DNA from: an uncultured Sulfitobacter sp.
GTDB lineage: Bacteria > Pseudomonadota > Alphaproteobacteria > Rhodobacterales > Rhodobacteraceae
Direction of reading: 5' to 3'
Assembly (NCBI GenBank): GCA_905182645.1
Contig: CAJJCJ010000006.1
Span: 1-64,000 of the forward strand
DNA length: 64,000 nucleotides
The notes below the pieces were generated by a model. It did no database searches. It was not told where the DNA came from and saw only the letters and a program-made list of their open reading frames with translations. The first letter of the stretch is position 1, and the number at the start of each line of letters is the position of its first letter. Positions 44,760 to 54,902 of the stretch are shown piece after piece. The translations under genes were made by a program, and so were the position numbers.

Positions 44760-45986
44760 CTATGCTCCTCGGCCATAGGCTTTCAGGATGGTGTTCAACG
44801 CCTGACTGACGACGGTTTCATCCGTTTCTGACGATAGTGTATAGGCGGCTGGCCCACCATTAAAACACACAAGAACTGGCTTTCCAGTCATCGGATAAAG
44901 ATTCATCCAAGCGTTGTACTGCCCGCGCGGGAAATCTGTGAACGGCGTGATGATGTTATGTTTTTCTGCATCCCAAAAGACCTCATCAAATTGCAGATAA
45001 ATCTTGTCGAGGGTGCCAAACCCAAGGCGATCAATGGCATGTTGCGTTTCAACTGGGAGTGCCGGATCAAATGCGATGCTTCCGGCTTTCAACACGCCAA
45101 GTGGGACGGTTATAATGACAGCGTCAAAATCATGCTCGGTCACATCCGAGGTCACGCGTACCTGATCAGACGCGTATTCAACTGCTGTCACGCGCTCATT
45201 CAATGAAAGATCGTAACTGCCTTCAAACCGTGTCAGGATTTGATCGTACCCATCTGGAAACAACATTTCGTCGCCTGTGTAGTCATCCGTCCAAAGGTAC
45301 GCCCATATGTTAAGTGTGCCCTTCGCCGCGCCAGAATGGTTGTCGTATGTGTTAATTTCATCGATCCAATCGGGCACCTCAGCATCCGTTAGCTCACGCC
45401 CTTCGGATCGCGCAATCCATTCCGGATCGTACACAACTTTGCGCATCCCTGCCTGATTGGTGACGACGGTTAACGGATTGCCATCAATGCCATGCAGCCA
45501 GCTTGCCCCAAGGTCCGCTGCAAAACCCAGCGACCGATCTGTGTAAACCCTACCGCCGATCCGGTCTCGACCTTCGATGACCTGAACCTGAAGACCTGCA
45601 TCTGTAAGCACACGCGCGGCCACAAGACCCGATAGCCCAGCACCGATCACGCCGATGCGCTTGTGACCACTTGCGCGTACCTGCTCCGCAACCAATCGCC
45701 CGGATTCCAACGCCGCGTGCACTGAGCTATTGCGGTCAGGGTTGGCGGCCTCGCCAGCAAAATAAACCTTTCCAGCCACCGGCCTCGCCAAGCGGCGGTG
45801 ATCTTTGCGTTTCGATCCCTTAGCAATATGCGAATAGGTGCCAAAAGAAAACGGATCGCGGCTCCAGTTGGTGCGTAGATAGCCCAACAAATTTGGCCCA
45901 TTTGAAGCCTGTGCCTTAGCAGTCCATGGAAAAAACCCTGACAATACCGTAGCCCCTGCTCCTGCTAACATATCTCTTCGTTTCAT
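44760..45986 (-). CDS. Flavin amine oxidase with permuted domain order
   Basis: FAD-dependent amine oxidase-like protein of 408 residues. After a Tat-like signal ([19 protein letters not shown]) comes [19 protein letters not shown] and [20 protein letters not shown] (residues 37-100), which in normal family members forms the C-terminal FAD segment. Only then comes the Rossmann motif [16 protein letters not shown] (residues 111-126) and GGRV. The protein stops after a substrate-domain part ([12 protein letters not shown]) where the moved segment should follow. The ATG at 45986 has AAGGGG upstream. Substrate unknown. Confidence 0.8.
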   Translation of the reverse strand: MKRRDMLAGAGATVLSGFFPWTAKAQASNGPNLLGYLRTNWSRDPFSFGTYSHIAKGSKRKDHRRLARPVAGKVYFAGEAANPDRNSSVHAALESGRLVAEQVRASGHKRIGVIGAGLSGLVAARVLTDAGLQVQVIEGRDRIGGRVYTDRSLGFAADLGASWLHGIDGNPLTVVTNQAGMRKVVYDPEWIARSEGRELTDAEVPDWIDEINTYDNHSGAAKGTLNIWAYLWTDDYTGDEMLFPDGYDQILTRFEGSYDLSLNERVTAVEYASDQVRVTSDVTEHDFDAVIITVPLGVLKAGSIAFDPALPVETQHAIDRLGFGTLDKIYLQFDEVFWDAEKHNIITPFTDFPRGQYNAWMNLYPMTGKPVLVCFNGGPAAYTLSSETDETVVSQALNTILKAYGRGA

Positions 45987-46046
45987 CGTGAACCCCTTTT
46001 CAACTGACGGGATGCGAAGGCATCGCTTTGGGGTGCGTCTACCAAC

Positions 46047-46062
46047 GAACGAACGTTCGCTC
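46047..46062. promoter_or_regulatory. TetR-type operator
   Basis: GAACGAACGTTCGCTC contains the perfect 10-bp palindrome CGAACGTTCG (46050-46059), about 65 bp upstream of the amine oxidase start. Size and form suit a TetR dimer, so autoregulation of the oxidase-tetR pair is likely. Confidence 0.55.
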
Positions 46063-46144
46063 AATGATTCGTTTGATAGTTTTGAGCATTCGACACGTGG
46101 ATTTAGCCATGCTCCAAGACCAGGCGTTCGTGCACAGTGCTTTG

Positions 46145-46281
46145 GGCTCCTTCCGGACCTTAGCTGCTTTTGCACATCTTGTGATATACAGCGCCGTCAA
46201 CGTCTGGTTGTCGCTGTGGGAGGGTATGGCGGATCGGAGGATCCAACATGCAAACACCAAACTTACCGGCTATTCGCGCCC
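46145..46281 (+). repeat. 137-bp recombinase 5' module, copy B
   Basis: Matches 29827-29963 at 135 of 137 bases, including the ribosome-binding site and the first 34 bases of the recombinase gene (MQTPNLPAIRA), then switches abruptly to comM coding sequence. The rest of the recombinase is absent. Confidence 0.8.
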
Positions 46282-47070
46282 GAGACATCGATGATCCATT
46301 CGGTGTCTGGCCTGTTGGACGCAGGCGGGATCAATCGCGAACGCTCGTTCCGCGAACCGCACCACACCGCATCGATGGCCGTAATCGTGGGCAGTGGGCG
46401 CTGCGCAAAACCCGGTGAAATTAGTCTTGCCCATAACGGTGTGCTGTTCATGGATGAATTCCTAGAATTCCCGCACACTGTTTTGGAAACGTTACGCCAA
46501 TCGTTAGAGACAGGGGAAGTCATCGTGGTGCGCGCCAATGCGCACATCAAATACCCCTGCAAGTTCATGCTCGTCGCCGCTGCAAACCCGTGCAAATGCG
46601 GGTACCTAACGGACGCCAGCCGTGCGTGTTCTCGTGCGCCAATTTATGGTGAAGATTACATGAGGCGTATTTCAGGTCCGCTTATGGACAGGTTTGATCT
46701 ACGGGTCGAAGCCCCGCCCGTTGCATTCACGGACCTAGATTTACCGCAAGACGGAGAAAGCTCTTAAAGCATCGGCGCACGGGTCAACAAAGCGCGTTTG
46801 GCCCAAACGGCGCGCGTTCAAGGCAAGGATCATTTGCGCGTCAACGCAGATGCAGAAGGCAAAGTATTGGACTAAATCGCGACACCAGACGCCGAAGGTC
46901 GCGCGCTATTGATCCGCGTTGTGGAACGGTTTGGCTGATCGGCACGCGGATACCACCGTGTTTTGCGGGTCGCGCCAACGATTGCGGGCTTGGACGGATC
47001 AGATGGCGTGCGGCACCCGCACATCGCCGAGGCCATCAGTTACCGTTTGGCATTATCCAAAGACGATTAA
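46282..47070 (+). pseudogene. comM: ComM/YifB (Mg-chelatase-like AAA ATPase) remnant
   Basis: C-terminal half of a competence-linked branch-migration helicase. It begins abruptly at SMIHSVSGLL, continues through FREPHHTASM, HNGVLFMDEF (Walker B), LVAAANPCKCGYL and ISGPLMDRFDLRVE, then has in-frame stops (TAA at about 46765, TAA at about 46873 and TGA at about 46936) before ending at [18 protein letters not shown]. About the first 240 residues, with Walker A, are missing. Its last codons overlap the gshB stop. Confidence 0.9.
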
Positions 47071-48005
47071 CGCCGCGCCTCAATCGCTTCCCAGATTTTC
47101 GCAGTCACATTCGTTCCTTCGAACCGTTCCAGTTCTTGAAGGCCCGTTGGTGATGTTACGTTAATCTCGGTCAGCCAATCACCGATGACGTCAATGCCGA
47201 CAAACACCTGCCCCTTTTCACGCAAAAGCGGGCCGATGGCGGCGCAAATTTCTAAATCACGCTCAGTAAGATCAACCTTTTCAGGTCGCCCACCGACATG
47301 CATGTTGGATCGCGTTTCACCTGCGGCAGGGACACGGTTAATCGCACCAACGGGTTCGCCGTCGACCAAAATAACCCGCTTGTCGCCCTTGGACACGTCA
47401 GGCAGGAATTTTTGCATAATTAGAGGCTCGCGATTAATGCCCGCAAACATCTCGTGCAGGGACGCTAGGTTGCTGTCGCCTTGGCTAAGTTTGAAAACGC
47501 CGGCACCGCCGTTGCCATAAAGCGGCTTAAGGATAACATCGCCGTGGCGGACGCGAAATTCCTTCAGCGTTTCCAGATCACGGGCGATCATCGTCGGTGG
47601 CGTCAAATCAGGAAAGTTCAGCACCAGCAGCTTTTCAGGATAATTCCGCACCCAAAACGGGTCGTTCACTACCAGTGTATCGGGGTGGATCATGTCCAGA
47701 ATATGGGTCGTCGTGATATAGCCCATGTCAAATGGCGGGTCTTGGCGCAGCCACAGAACATCAAAGTCAGACAGATCAACCTCGATTTCGTCACCAAGCC
47801 GAAAATGATCGCCGTGCACCCGTTGAACGGTCACAGGCCAGCCTTTGGCAGTGACGCGCCCTTCTTGAAAGACCAATTTATCAGGCGTGTAATAGAACAG
47901 GGAATGCCCGCGCGCCTGCGCCTCTTCCATAATACGGAACGTGCTGTCCCCGTCGATATTGATCGGACCAATCGGGTCCATTTGAATGGCGACTTTTAGG
48001 GACAT
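47067..48005 (-). CDS. gshB: Glutathione synthase
   Basis: ATP-grasp enzyme that adds glycine to gamma-glutamylcysteine. 312 residues with N-terminal [34 protein letters not shown], the grasp segments [17 protein letters not shown] and the C-terminal [19 protein letters not shown]. Full length and intact. Its stop overlaps the broken comM. Confidence 0.95.
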   Translation of the reverse strand: MSLKVAIQMDPIGPINIDGDSTFRIMEEAQARGHSLFYYTPDKLVFQEGRVTAKGWPVTVQRVHGDHFRLGDEIEVDLSDFDVLWLRQDPPFDMGYITTTHILDMIHPDTLVVNDPFWVRNYPEKLLVLNFPDLTPPTMIARDLETLKEFRVRHGDVILKPLYGNGGAGVFKLSQGDSNLASLHEMFAGINREPLIMQKFLPDVSKGDKRVILVDGEPVGAINRVPAAGETRSNMHVGGRPEKVDLTERDLEICAAIGPLLREKGQVFVGIDVIGDWLTEINVTSPTGLQELERFEGTNVTAKIWEAIEARR

Positions 48006-48072
48006 GGCAGACCTCTATGCATTAAACTAGTTTATGTTACATGGCGCAAGCAGTGGGCGGGTTCAACCGCTG

Positions 48073-48429
48073 CTATCCCGCGTCAAATGCATTTTCGATG
48101 TTTTGCACGTCGCCGATCCCGTTCACCAAAGCCAGATCAAAACGCACATCTGTCAATTGACCCATTGGTGCACTAGCCAGAAATTCGGACCCAGCGGCGA
48201 CCAACCTATCCATTTGACTACGCTGCAACTGCGTGGCGGCCCGCGCAAAACTGCCGCTTTTCTTAACCTCAACGAAAACGACTTGGGTGCCATTACGCAT
48301 GATCAAGTCAATCTCACCCACCGTACTGCGCCAGCGCTTGGTAGCAAACACACGGGCGCGATCGGTGCAGTTACGGGCCACGATATCTTTGGCAACGCGG
48401 CCTGCATGATATCCAGTCAATCCTGTCAA
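48073..48429 (-). CDS. yraN: YraN/UPF0102-family nuclease-like protein
   Basis: Small endonuclease-fold protein of 118 residues, with the family signature TVGEIDLIMRNGTQVVFVEVKK (Asp and Glu-x-Lys of a restriction-like site). Its function in cells is unclear; it is commonly found next to rsmI, which it overlaps here by 4 bp. Confidence 0.85.
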   Translation of the reverse strand: MTGLTGYHAGRVAKDIVARNCTDRARVFATKRWRSTVGEIDLIMRNGTQVVFVEVKKSGSFARAATQLQRSQMDRLVAAGSEFLASAPMGQLTDVRFDLALVNGIGDVQNIENAFDAG

Positions 48430-49286
48430 TCATCGTCTCCCAAACTCAAAGCCATTTGATATACCTGCCTGCGCGGCAAGCCCAAGGCACCAGCCACAAC
48501 CGTCGCTGCATCCTTGACCCGCATCGTTTTCATTGCGTCACGCAAGGCAGTTTCAACATCCACCTCGGCAACATCGGTCGCACCCGCACGTCCGACAAGA
48601 ACGACCAATTCACCCTTAACCGTACGGTCATCAAATTCCGCAACCAATTCATCGAGCGAACCGCGCTGCGTTTCTTCAAACTTTTTTGTCAGCTCGCGGC
48701 ACACAACCGCTTGCCGATCACCACCCAAAACATCGCACAGACTGTTTAACATCGCGCTAACGCGTTTGGGGCTTTCATAGAAAACCAGCGTGAAAGGCGT
48801 ATCGCGCAACTGTGCAATCTCAGTTTCGCGTTGCTGTTTGCTGGACGGCAGAAACCCTACAAAGGCAAACCTGTCGGTCGGTAAACCAGAAACGGTCAAG
48901 GCGGCCAACACGGCAGACGCCCCCGGCGCGGTGGTCACAGGCAAGCCCGCCTCAATAACTGCGCGGCCCATTTCATAGCCAGGATCAGCGATTAACGGGG
49001 TGCCGGCTTCTGAAACATAGGCCACTGATTTGCCGTCCATGATGGCGTCAACGAACCGCTTGGTCGCCGCATCATGTGTATGATCGTGAAATGCAACGAC
49101 GTGCCGCCCGTTCAAAGGCACGCCGTGGATTTCCATCAGCTTACGGGCTGTACGCGTATCTTCGGCGGCCAAAACATCCGCAGAGGCCAAAATATCCAAT
49201 CCCCTCAACGTCATATCGCGCGCAGACCCTATTGGGGTCGCGACAAAATACAAACCAGCGGAGAGCGGCTTGGTGATAAAATTCAT
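48426..49286 (-). CDS. rsmI: 16S rRNA (cytidine-1402-2'-O)-methyltransferase
   Basis: SAM-dependent ribosomal RNA methylase of 286 residues. SAM-site segments are GLYFVATPIGSARDMTLRGLDIL near the start, AEDTRTARKLMEIHG, VAYVSEAGTPLIADPG and VTTAPGASAVLAALTVSGLP. The ATG at 49286 (with AAGGGTCC upstream) marks the conserved N-terminus; a longer in-frame extension does not look like protein. Divergent from the lipoprotein gene. Confidence 0.94.
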   Translation of the reverse strand: MNFITKPLSAGLYFVATPIGSARDMTLRGLDILASADVLAAEDTRTARKLMEIHGVPLNGRHVVAFHDHTHDAATKRFVDAIMDGKSVAYVSEAGTPLIADPGYEMGRAVIEAGLPVTTAPGASAVLAALTVSGLPTDRFAFVGFLPSSKQQRETEIAQLRDTPFTLVFYESPKRVSAMLNSLCDVLGGDRQAVVCRELTKKFEETQRGSLDELVAEFDDRTVKGELVVLVGRAGATDVAEVDVETALRDAMKTMRVKDAATVVAGALGLPRRQVYQMALSLGDDD

Positions 49287-49395
49287 AACTGGACCCTTGT
49301 AGCTGAGGCAGTAGTATGGTTCCCGAGTGAGGACCAACAAGGCGCAACTGACTGCACCATAATTAAAGTCACGCCACCAAGAGGGAGTTTTACCT

Positions 49396-50577
49396 ATGTT
49401 TGCCCGTTTACCCAGTACCCGCAAGGCGGTTGCATATATTTTTACGCTAATGTCATTTGTGTGGCTTGCCGCATGTGAGCCAGTGGGCCCTGCCAATGAT
49501 AACAACGGCCGACGCATCGATCCAAACGCGACTGTTCAAGTGGCTTTACTTGTCCCCGGTGGATCTGGGGATGGCACGGACAGTTTGCTTGCCTCCAACC
49601 TAGAAAATGCCGCGCGCTTGGCGATTTCAGATTTGAACGGTGTCAGCATCGATCTGCGTGTCTATAACACTGGCGCCGACCCCGTTGTTGCTGCATCCGT
49701 TGCATCGCAAGCGGTCAACGATGGCGCAAAGATCATATTAGGCCCGCTGTTTGGTGAGGCAGCCAACGCCGTGGGCATTGCGGTCGCAAACCGCAACGTC
49801 AATGTGCTGGCGTTTTCCAACAACACGTCCATCGCTGGCGGCAACGTCTTTGTTTTAGGCGCCACGTTCCAGAACACAGCCAACCGCTTGGTCCAGTATT
49901 CTGGTCGCCAAGGGATCAGTCGCTATGCTGTTATCCACGGCGATGACGTTGCTGGCGAAGCAGGGCGCTATGCAATCACTACAGCCGTGCGCAACAACGG
50001 TGGACAAGTGTCCAGCATCGAAAGCTATCCGTTGTCGCAGCAAGACATCTTTAACTCGGCACGGCGCATTTCGGCATCAACTAAGTCAGGCGGCGCTGAC
50101 GCCGTATTCCTAACAGCCGGCGTAAACGCTGATCTACCAATTTTGGCGACCGCGCTGCGTGATACGGGCATCGATCCTGCTGAAACCCAGTATATCGGGC
50201 TCACACGCTGGAGCGCGGCACCCCAAGCATTAGCCCTACCGGGTCTACAAGGCGGGCTATTCACCCTCCCCGACCAGAATATGAAAAACCTGTTCGAAAG
50301 CCGGTATACAGCCGCCTATGGCGACGCGCCGCACCCGCTTTCTGGGCTGGCCTATGACGGGATTGCCGCGATCGGGGCGCTTGTTGCTGCTGGTAATACA
50401 AACGCGCTGACCAAACTAGCACTCACGTCTCCTCAGGGATTCCAAGGCACCGCGGGCATCTTCCGCCTGCTACCTAACGGGCAAAACCAACGTGGATTGG
50501 CCGTGGCAACTGTGCGCGACGGCGGTGTTGTTGTGCTTGAACCTGCGCCACGCAGCTTTGGCGGTGCTGGTTCCTAA
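49396..50577 (+). CDS. LppC/LpoA-like lipoprotein (penicillin-binding-protein activator family)
   Basis: 393-residue lipoprotein: signal peptide ending in the lipobox LAAC (near residue 27), then a periplasmic-binding-protein-like fold (VQVALLVPGGSGDGTDSLLA, ARLAISDLNGVSIDLRVYNT). Family members stimulate peptidoglycan synthases from the outer membrane. GAGGGAG lies upstream of the ATG. It is 3 bp from glnD. Confidence 0.85.
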   Translation: MFARLPSTRKAVAYIFTLMSFVWLAACEPVGPANDNNGRRIDPNATVQVALLVPGGSGDGTDSLLASNLENAARLAISDLNGVSIDLRVYNTGADPVVAASVASQAVNDGAKIILGPLFGEAANAVGIAVANRNVNVLAFSNNTSIAGGNVFVLGATFQNTANRLVQYSGRQGISRYAVIHGDDVAGEAGRYAITTAVRNNGGQVSSIESYPLSQQDIFNSARRISASTKSGGADAVFLTAGVNADLPILATALRDTGIDPAETQYIGLTRWSAAPQALALPGLQGGLFTLPDQNMKNLFESRYTAAYGDAPHPLSGLAYDGIAAIGALVAAGNTNALTKLALTSPQGFQGTAGIFRLLPNGQNQRGLAVATVRDGGVVVLEPAPRSFGGAGS

Positions 50578-50580
50578 ACA

Positions 50581-53355
50581 GTGCTGATCCGATCCCAACC
50601 TTTGGACACGCCGGATAGATTGATCTGTCCGGCGTCTTCTATTTTCGACGGTGCATCAGTGCGCGCACGGGTCGTCGCGGCCATTACTGTTGCCAAAGAT
50701 GCGCGCAACGTGCGTCAAGCGATCGTCGCCATCCTGCGCGAGGCCCAAGATACGGGCCGCCAAACGATCATTGACGCATTTGTTGCCGACCCGTTTAACG
50801 CCCGCCCGACAACGCGCGCCTTTAGCTGGCTGACCGATCAAATCGTTAAAGAAGCCCTATACGTAGCGACCAATCATCTGCACCCGGTGTCAAACCCTAC
50901 AAGCGGTGAACTACTTTCGCTGATCGCAGTTGGTGGCTACGGTCGCGGTGAAATGGCCCCCCAGTCTGATGTCGACCTGCTGTTTTTGACGCCCTATAAG
51001 ATCACCCCTTGGGCCGAAAGCGTGATTGAATCTATGCTGTATATCCTGTGGGATCTGAAGCTAAAGGTCGGACACGCCAGTCGCACCGTCAAAGATTGTA
51101 TCCGGCTTGCACGCGAAGACTTCACAATCCGCACGTCGCTGGTCGAATACCGCCATATCGCAGGCGACGCCGCCCTTGCGGTAAAACTGGGCGACCGGCT
51201 TTGGACCGATCTATTCCAATCCACTGCCCTAGAATTCATTGATGCAAAGCTCGCGGAACGCGCCGAACGGCACCGCAAGCAAGGCGGTCAACGCTATATG
51301 GTTGAGCCAAATGTCAAAGAAGGCAAAGGCGGGCTGCGCGATTTGCAGTCGCTTTATTGGATCGGCAAATACGTCAACGGCGTGAAAAACGCGTCTGAAT
51401 TGGTCGATCATAAGGTATTCACCCAAGACGAATACGAGACATTTCGCAAAGCCGAAGATTTCTTGTGGGCCGTGCGCTGCCACCTGCATTTGCTGACAAA
51501 TCGACCGATGGATCAGCTCACCTTTGACCTGCAAGTCGATGTCGCAGCCCGCATGGGGTTTGAGGACGGTGGCGGACGCCGTGCGGTCGAACATTTCATG
51601 CAAGCCTATTTCCGGCGCGCCACGCAAGTCGGCGAGCTGACCCGCATCTTTTTGACCGCCCAAGAGGCCGCGCACACGAAACCCGCCCCCATGTTGGAAC
51701 GGTTTTTCAAGCGCCGCAAGAAGGCCAAACCTCCTTATGCGATTTTGCAAAACCGGATCACAGTCGCAGACGTAGATGCGTTTTTAGGCGATCCGCTAAA
51801 TCTTTTACGTATATTTGAAGAAGCCTTGCGCACAGGCACCTTGCTGCACCCAGACGCCATGCGCCTGCTGTCAGCCAACTTGCATTTGATAGACGCCGAT
51901 GTGCAAAGCAGCAAAGTCGCGGCCAAGCTGTTTTTGGATACCATGCTCAAACACGGCAACCCCGAACGGGGTCTGCGCCGCATGAACGAGCTTGGCATCC
52001 TCGGCGCGTTCATCCCTGAATTTGCCCCCATCGTCGCGATGATGCAGTTCAATATGTACCACAACTACACCGTTGACGAACACACGATCCAATGCATCAG
52101 TCACCTTGCGCAAATTGAGCGCGAAGAGCTGATCGAAGAGCTGCCCGTCGCCTCGTCGATCCTGAAAGGCGGGATTAACCGCCGCGTGATCTATGTGGCG
52201 TTACTGCTGCATGATATCGGCAAGGGCCGCCCCGAAGATCATTCGATCCTTGGCGCGCAGATTGCACGCATTGTGGCCCCGCGATTGGGCCTATCCAAAA
52301 AAGACTGCGACACCGTGGAATGGTTGATCCGCAATCACCTGCTGATGTCCGACGTGGCGCAAAAGCGCGACATTTCCGAGCCCCGCACTGTGCGTGACTT
52401 TGCCAAAATGGTCAAAACCGTCGAACGCCTTGACCTGCTGACCGTGCTGACCGTCTGCGATATTCGTGGCGTAGGCCCCGGCACATGGAACAATTGGAAG
52501 GCCGTGCTGATCCGCAATCTGCACAAAGCCACCCGCGACGCGCTTGAAAACGGGCTTGAGGACCTGAACCGTGACACCCGCGAAACCGAGGCCAAGCGGG
52601 CCTTGCGCACCGCACTGTCCGATTGGGGATCCAAGGCTATTCGCACCGAGACGGGGCGTCACTACGGCCCCTATTGGCAAGGTTTGCCACTGGCCACACA
52701 TCGTATTTTTGCGGATCTTTTGCGCGATGTGAACGACGACGAAATCAGCATTGATCTAATGCTCGACGAAGACCGCGACGCGACCCGTGCTTGCCTAGCA
52801 ATGGTCGACCACCCCGGCCTGTTCAGCCGGATGACGGGCGCGCTTGCGCTTGTTGGTGCAAACGTCGTGGATGCGCGGACCTATACGTCAAAAGACGGCT
52901 ATGCGACTGCAGTCTTCTGGATTCAAGACGCCGATGGCCACCCCTACGAAAAATCCCGTATGCCGCGTCTACGCAAAATGATTTCGCGTACCCTGCGCGG
53001 TGAAATTGTTGCCCGCGAGGCGCTCAAAGATCGCGACAAGATTAAGAAACGCGAGCGTGCTTTCCGCGTCCCAACCCATATTACCTTCGATAACACTGGG
53101 TCCGAGATTTACACCATCATCGAGGTCGATACCCGCGACCGGCCTGGGCTTTTGTATGACCTGACACGCACGCTCGCGAATAATTACGTCTATATTGCCA
53201 GCGCGGTCATCGCGACGTTCGGTGAACAGGTCGTCGATACATTTTACGTCAAAGACATGGTTGGCCTAAAATACCACACCCAAGACAAACGCAATGCGTT
53301 AGAATATAAATTGCGCGAGGCGATTTTGCAGGGCGTCGAAAGGGCCACATCATGA
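50581..53355 (+). CDS. glnD: [Protein-PII] uridylyltransferase / uridylyl-removing enzyme
   Basis: Nitrogen-status sensor of 924 residues that modifies PII. Domains in order: nucleotidyltransferase (GGYGRGEMAPQSDVDLLFL near residue 120), a connecting PII-UT helical part, HD domain (LLLHDIGKGRPEDHS near residue 541) and two C-terminal ACT domains (DHPGLFSRMTGALAL and DRPGLLYDLTRTLA) that sense glutamine. Start is a GTG at 50581. It overlaps murJ by 4 bp. Confidence 0.95.
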   Translation: MLIRSQPLDTPDRLICPASSIFDGASVRARVVAAITVAKDARNVRQAIVAILREAQDTGRQTIIDAFVADPFNARPTTRAFSWLTDQIVKEALYVATNHLHPVSNPTSGELLSLIAVGGYGRGEMAPQSDVDLLFLTPYKITPWAESVIESMLYILWDLKLKVGHASRTVKDCIRLAREDFTIRTSLVEYRHIAGDAALAVKLGDRLWTDLFQSTALEFIDAKLAERAERHRKQGGQRYMVEPNVKEGKGGLRDLQSLYWIGKYVNGVKNASELVDHKVFTQDEYETFRKAEDFLWAVRCHLHLLTNRPMDQLTFDLQVDVAARMGFEDGGGRRAVEHFMQAYFRRATQVGELTRIFLTAQEAAHTKPAPMLERFFKRRKKAKPPYAILQNRITVADVDAFLGDPLNLLRIFEEALRTGTLLHPDAMRLLSANLHLIDADVQSSKVAAKLFLDTMLKHGNPERGLRRMNELGILGAFIPEFAPIVAMMQFNMYHNYTVDEHTIQCISHLAQIEREELIEELPVASSILKGGINRRVIYVALLLHDIGKGRPEDHSILGAQIARIVAPRLGLSKKDCDTVEWLIRNHLLMSDVAQKRDISEPRTVRDFAKMVKTVERLDLLTVLTVCDIRGVGPGTWNNWKAVLIRNLHKATRDALENGLEDLNRDTRETEAKRALRTALSDWGSKAIRTETGRHYGPYWQGLPLATHRIFADLLRDVNDDEISIDLMLDEDRDATRACLAMVDHPGLFSRMTGALALVGANVVDARTYTSKDGYATAVFWIQDADGHPYEKSRMPRLRKMISRTLRGEIVAREALKDRDKIKKRERAFRVPTHITFDNTGSEIYTIIEVDTRDRPGLLYDLTRTLANNYVYIASAVIATFGEQVVDTFYVKDMVGLKYHTQDKRNALEYKLREAILQGVERATS

Positions 53356-54902
53356 AACCGATCCGCTTGATGGCTGGCTTTTTCACGGTGGGTATTTGGA
53401 CGCTACTTAGCCGCGTAATTGGCTTCGTGCGTGACATCATGATCGCCAGCTATTTGGGCACGGGTCCCGTCGCCGAAACTTTTCTTGTCGCGTTTTCCTT
53501 GCCCAACATGTTCCGTCGGTTCTTTGCCGAAGGCGCATTTAACATGGCCTTTGTGCCGATTTTTTCCAAAAAACTCGAAGGCGACGACGATCCTGCAAAG
53601 TTCGCCCAAGACGCGTTTGTCGGCATGGCGTTTTTGCTGACCGTATTCACCACCATCGGTATCATCGCTATGCCCGCATTGGTCGCGGCGATGGCGTCTG
53701 GGTTCATGGCCGACGAACGGTTTGATCTGGCGGTCACATACGGGCGTATCGCTTTCCCATACATTTTATTCATCTCACTATCCGCATTGCTGTCAGGCGT
53801 TTTGAACGCAACAGGCCACTTTGTCGCCGCCGCCGCAGCGCCCGTCCTGCTGAACGTGATCTTCATTGCAGCCCTGATCATCACCGCGCTGGTCATGGAC
53901 CCCACCCAATTTGATATCGGCACATCGCTGGCTTGGGCCGTGCCCATCGGCGGCGTCGCACAATTGGGTCTCGTGTTTATCGCAGCACGACGCGCAGGGT
54001 TCCCGATGCGCGCGCGCTTGCCAAAGCTCACGCCGGATCTTAAGCACCTTGCGTTGATAGCCGCCCCTGCCGCACTGGCTGGTGGTGTCCTGCAGATCAA
54101 CCTGCTTGTTGGCCGCCAAGTCGCCAGCTTTTTCGATGGCGCGGTTGCTTGGCTGAACTACGCAGACCGCCTGTACCAACTGCCCCTCGGCGTCGTTGGC
54201 ATTGCCATTGGCGTGGTTCTTTTGCCCGACCTGTCGCGCCGATTGCGCGCAGGCGATGACGCCGGCGGGCGCGACGCATTTAACCGCGCAAGCGAGCTAT
54301 CGCTGGCGCTGACAATCCCCGCATCTGTCGCGTTGATGGTCATTCCAGTCCCGCTGGTCAGCGTATTATTTGAGCGTGGCGCGTTCACATCCGCCGACAC
54401 GGCAGCAACCGCAATGGCGGTGGCAATCTACGGTCTTGGCCTACCTGCATTCGTGCTGCAGAAAACCCTGCAGCCACTGTTCTTTGCCCGCGAAGACACC
54501 AAGCGGCCATTTTATTACGCACTCGCGGCGATGGTCATCAACCTACTCCTCGCGGTTGGACTGTCGTATTACATCGGGTTCATCGCGGCGGCGATTGGCA
54601 CGACAATGACTGGCTGGGCAATGGTCGTCATGCTTGCAAACGGCGCACGGACAATGGGCGACGCGGCCAAGTTCGACGCACGTTTCCGCAAGCGCATCTG
54701 GCGGATCATCGGGGCATCAGTGGCGATGGGCGTGATCTTGCTGCACGCCGGAATGATCCTTTCACCTGTCTTTGACATGGCAAGCTGGCGCTATCTGGCG
54801 CTGCTGGCTCTGATCGCCACTGGGGTCATCAGCTACTTCAGCATCGGCCAATTGATCGGCGCATTCCGCTTGGGTGAATTCCGCAGCGCGATGCGCCGCT
54901 AG
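53352..54902 (+). CDS. murJ: Lipid II flippase
   Basis: MATE-like inner-membrane flippase of 516 residues for peptidoglycan precursors, with about 14 hydrophobic segments. Typical start FFTVGIWTLLSRVIGFVRDI, with AFSLPNMFRRFFAEGAFNMAFVPIF in the first third. Coupled to glnD by ATGA. Its TAG overlaps the convergent rhomboid stop. Confidence 0.94.
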   Translation: MKPIRLMAGFFTVGIWTLLSRVIGFVRDIMIASYLGTGPVAETFLVAFSLPNMFRRFFAEGAFNMAFVPIFSKKLEGDDDPAKFAQDAFVGMAFLLTVFTTIGIIAMPALVAAMASGFMADERFDLAVTYGRIAFPYILFISLSALLSGVLNATGHFVAAAAAPVLLNVIFIAALIITALVMDPTQFDIGTSLAWAVPIGGVAQLGLVFIAARRAGFPMRARLPKLTPDLKHLALIAAPAALAGGVLQINLLVGRQVASFFDGAVAWLNYADRLYQLPLGVVGIAIGVVLLPDLSRRLRAGDDAGGRDAFNRASELSLALTIPASVALMVIPVPLVSVLFERGAFTSADTAATAMAVAIYGLGLPAFVLQKTLQPLFFAREDTKRPFYYALAAMVINLLLAVGLSYYIGFIAAAIGTTMTGWAMVVMLANGARTMGDAAKFDARFRKRIWRIIGASVAMGVILLHAGMILSPVFDMASWRYLALLALIATGVISYFSIGQLIGAFRLGEFRSAMRR

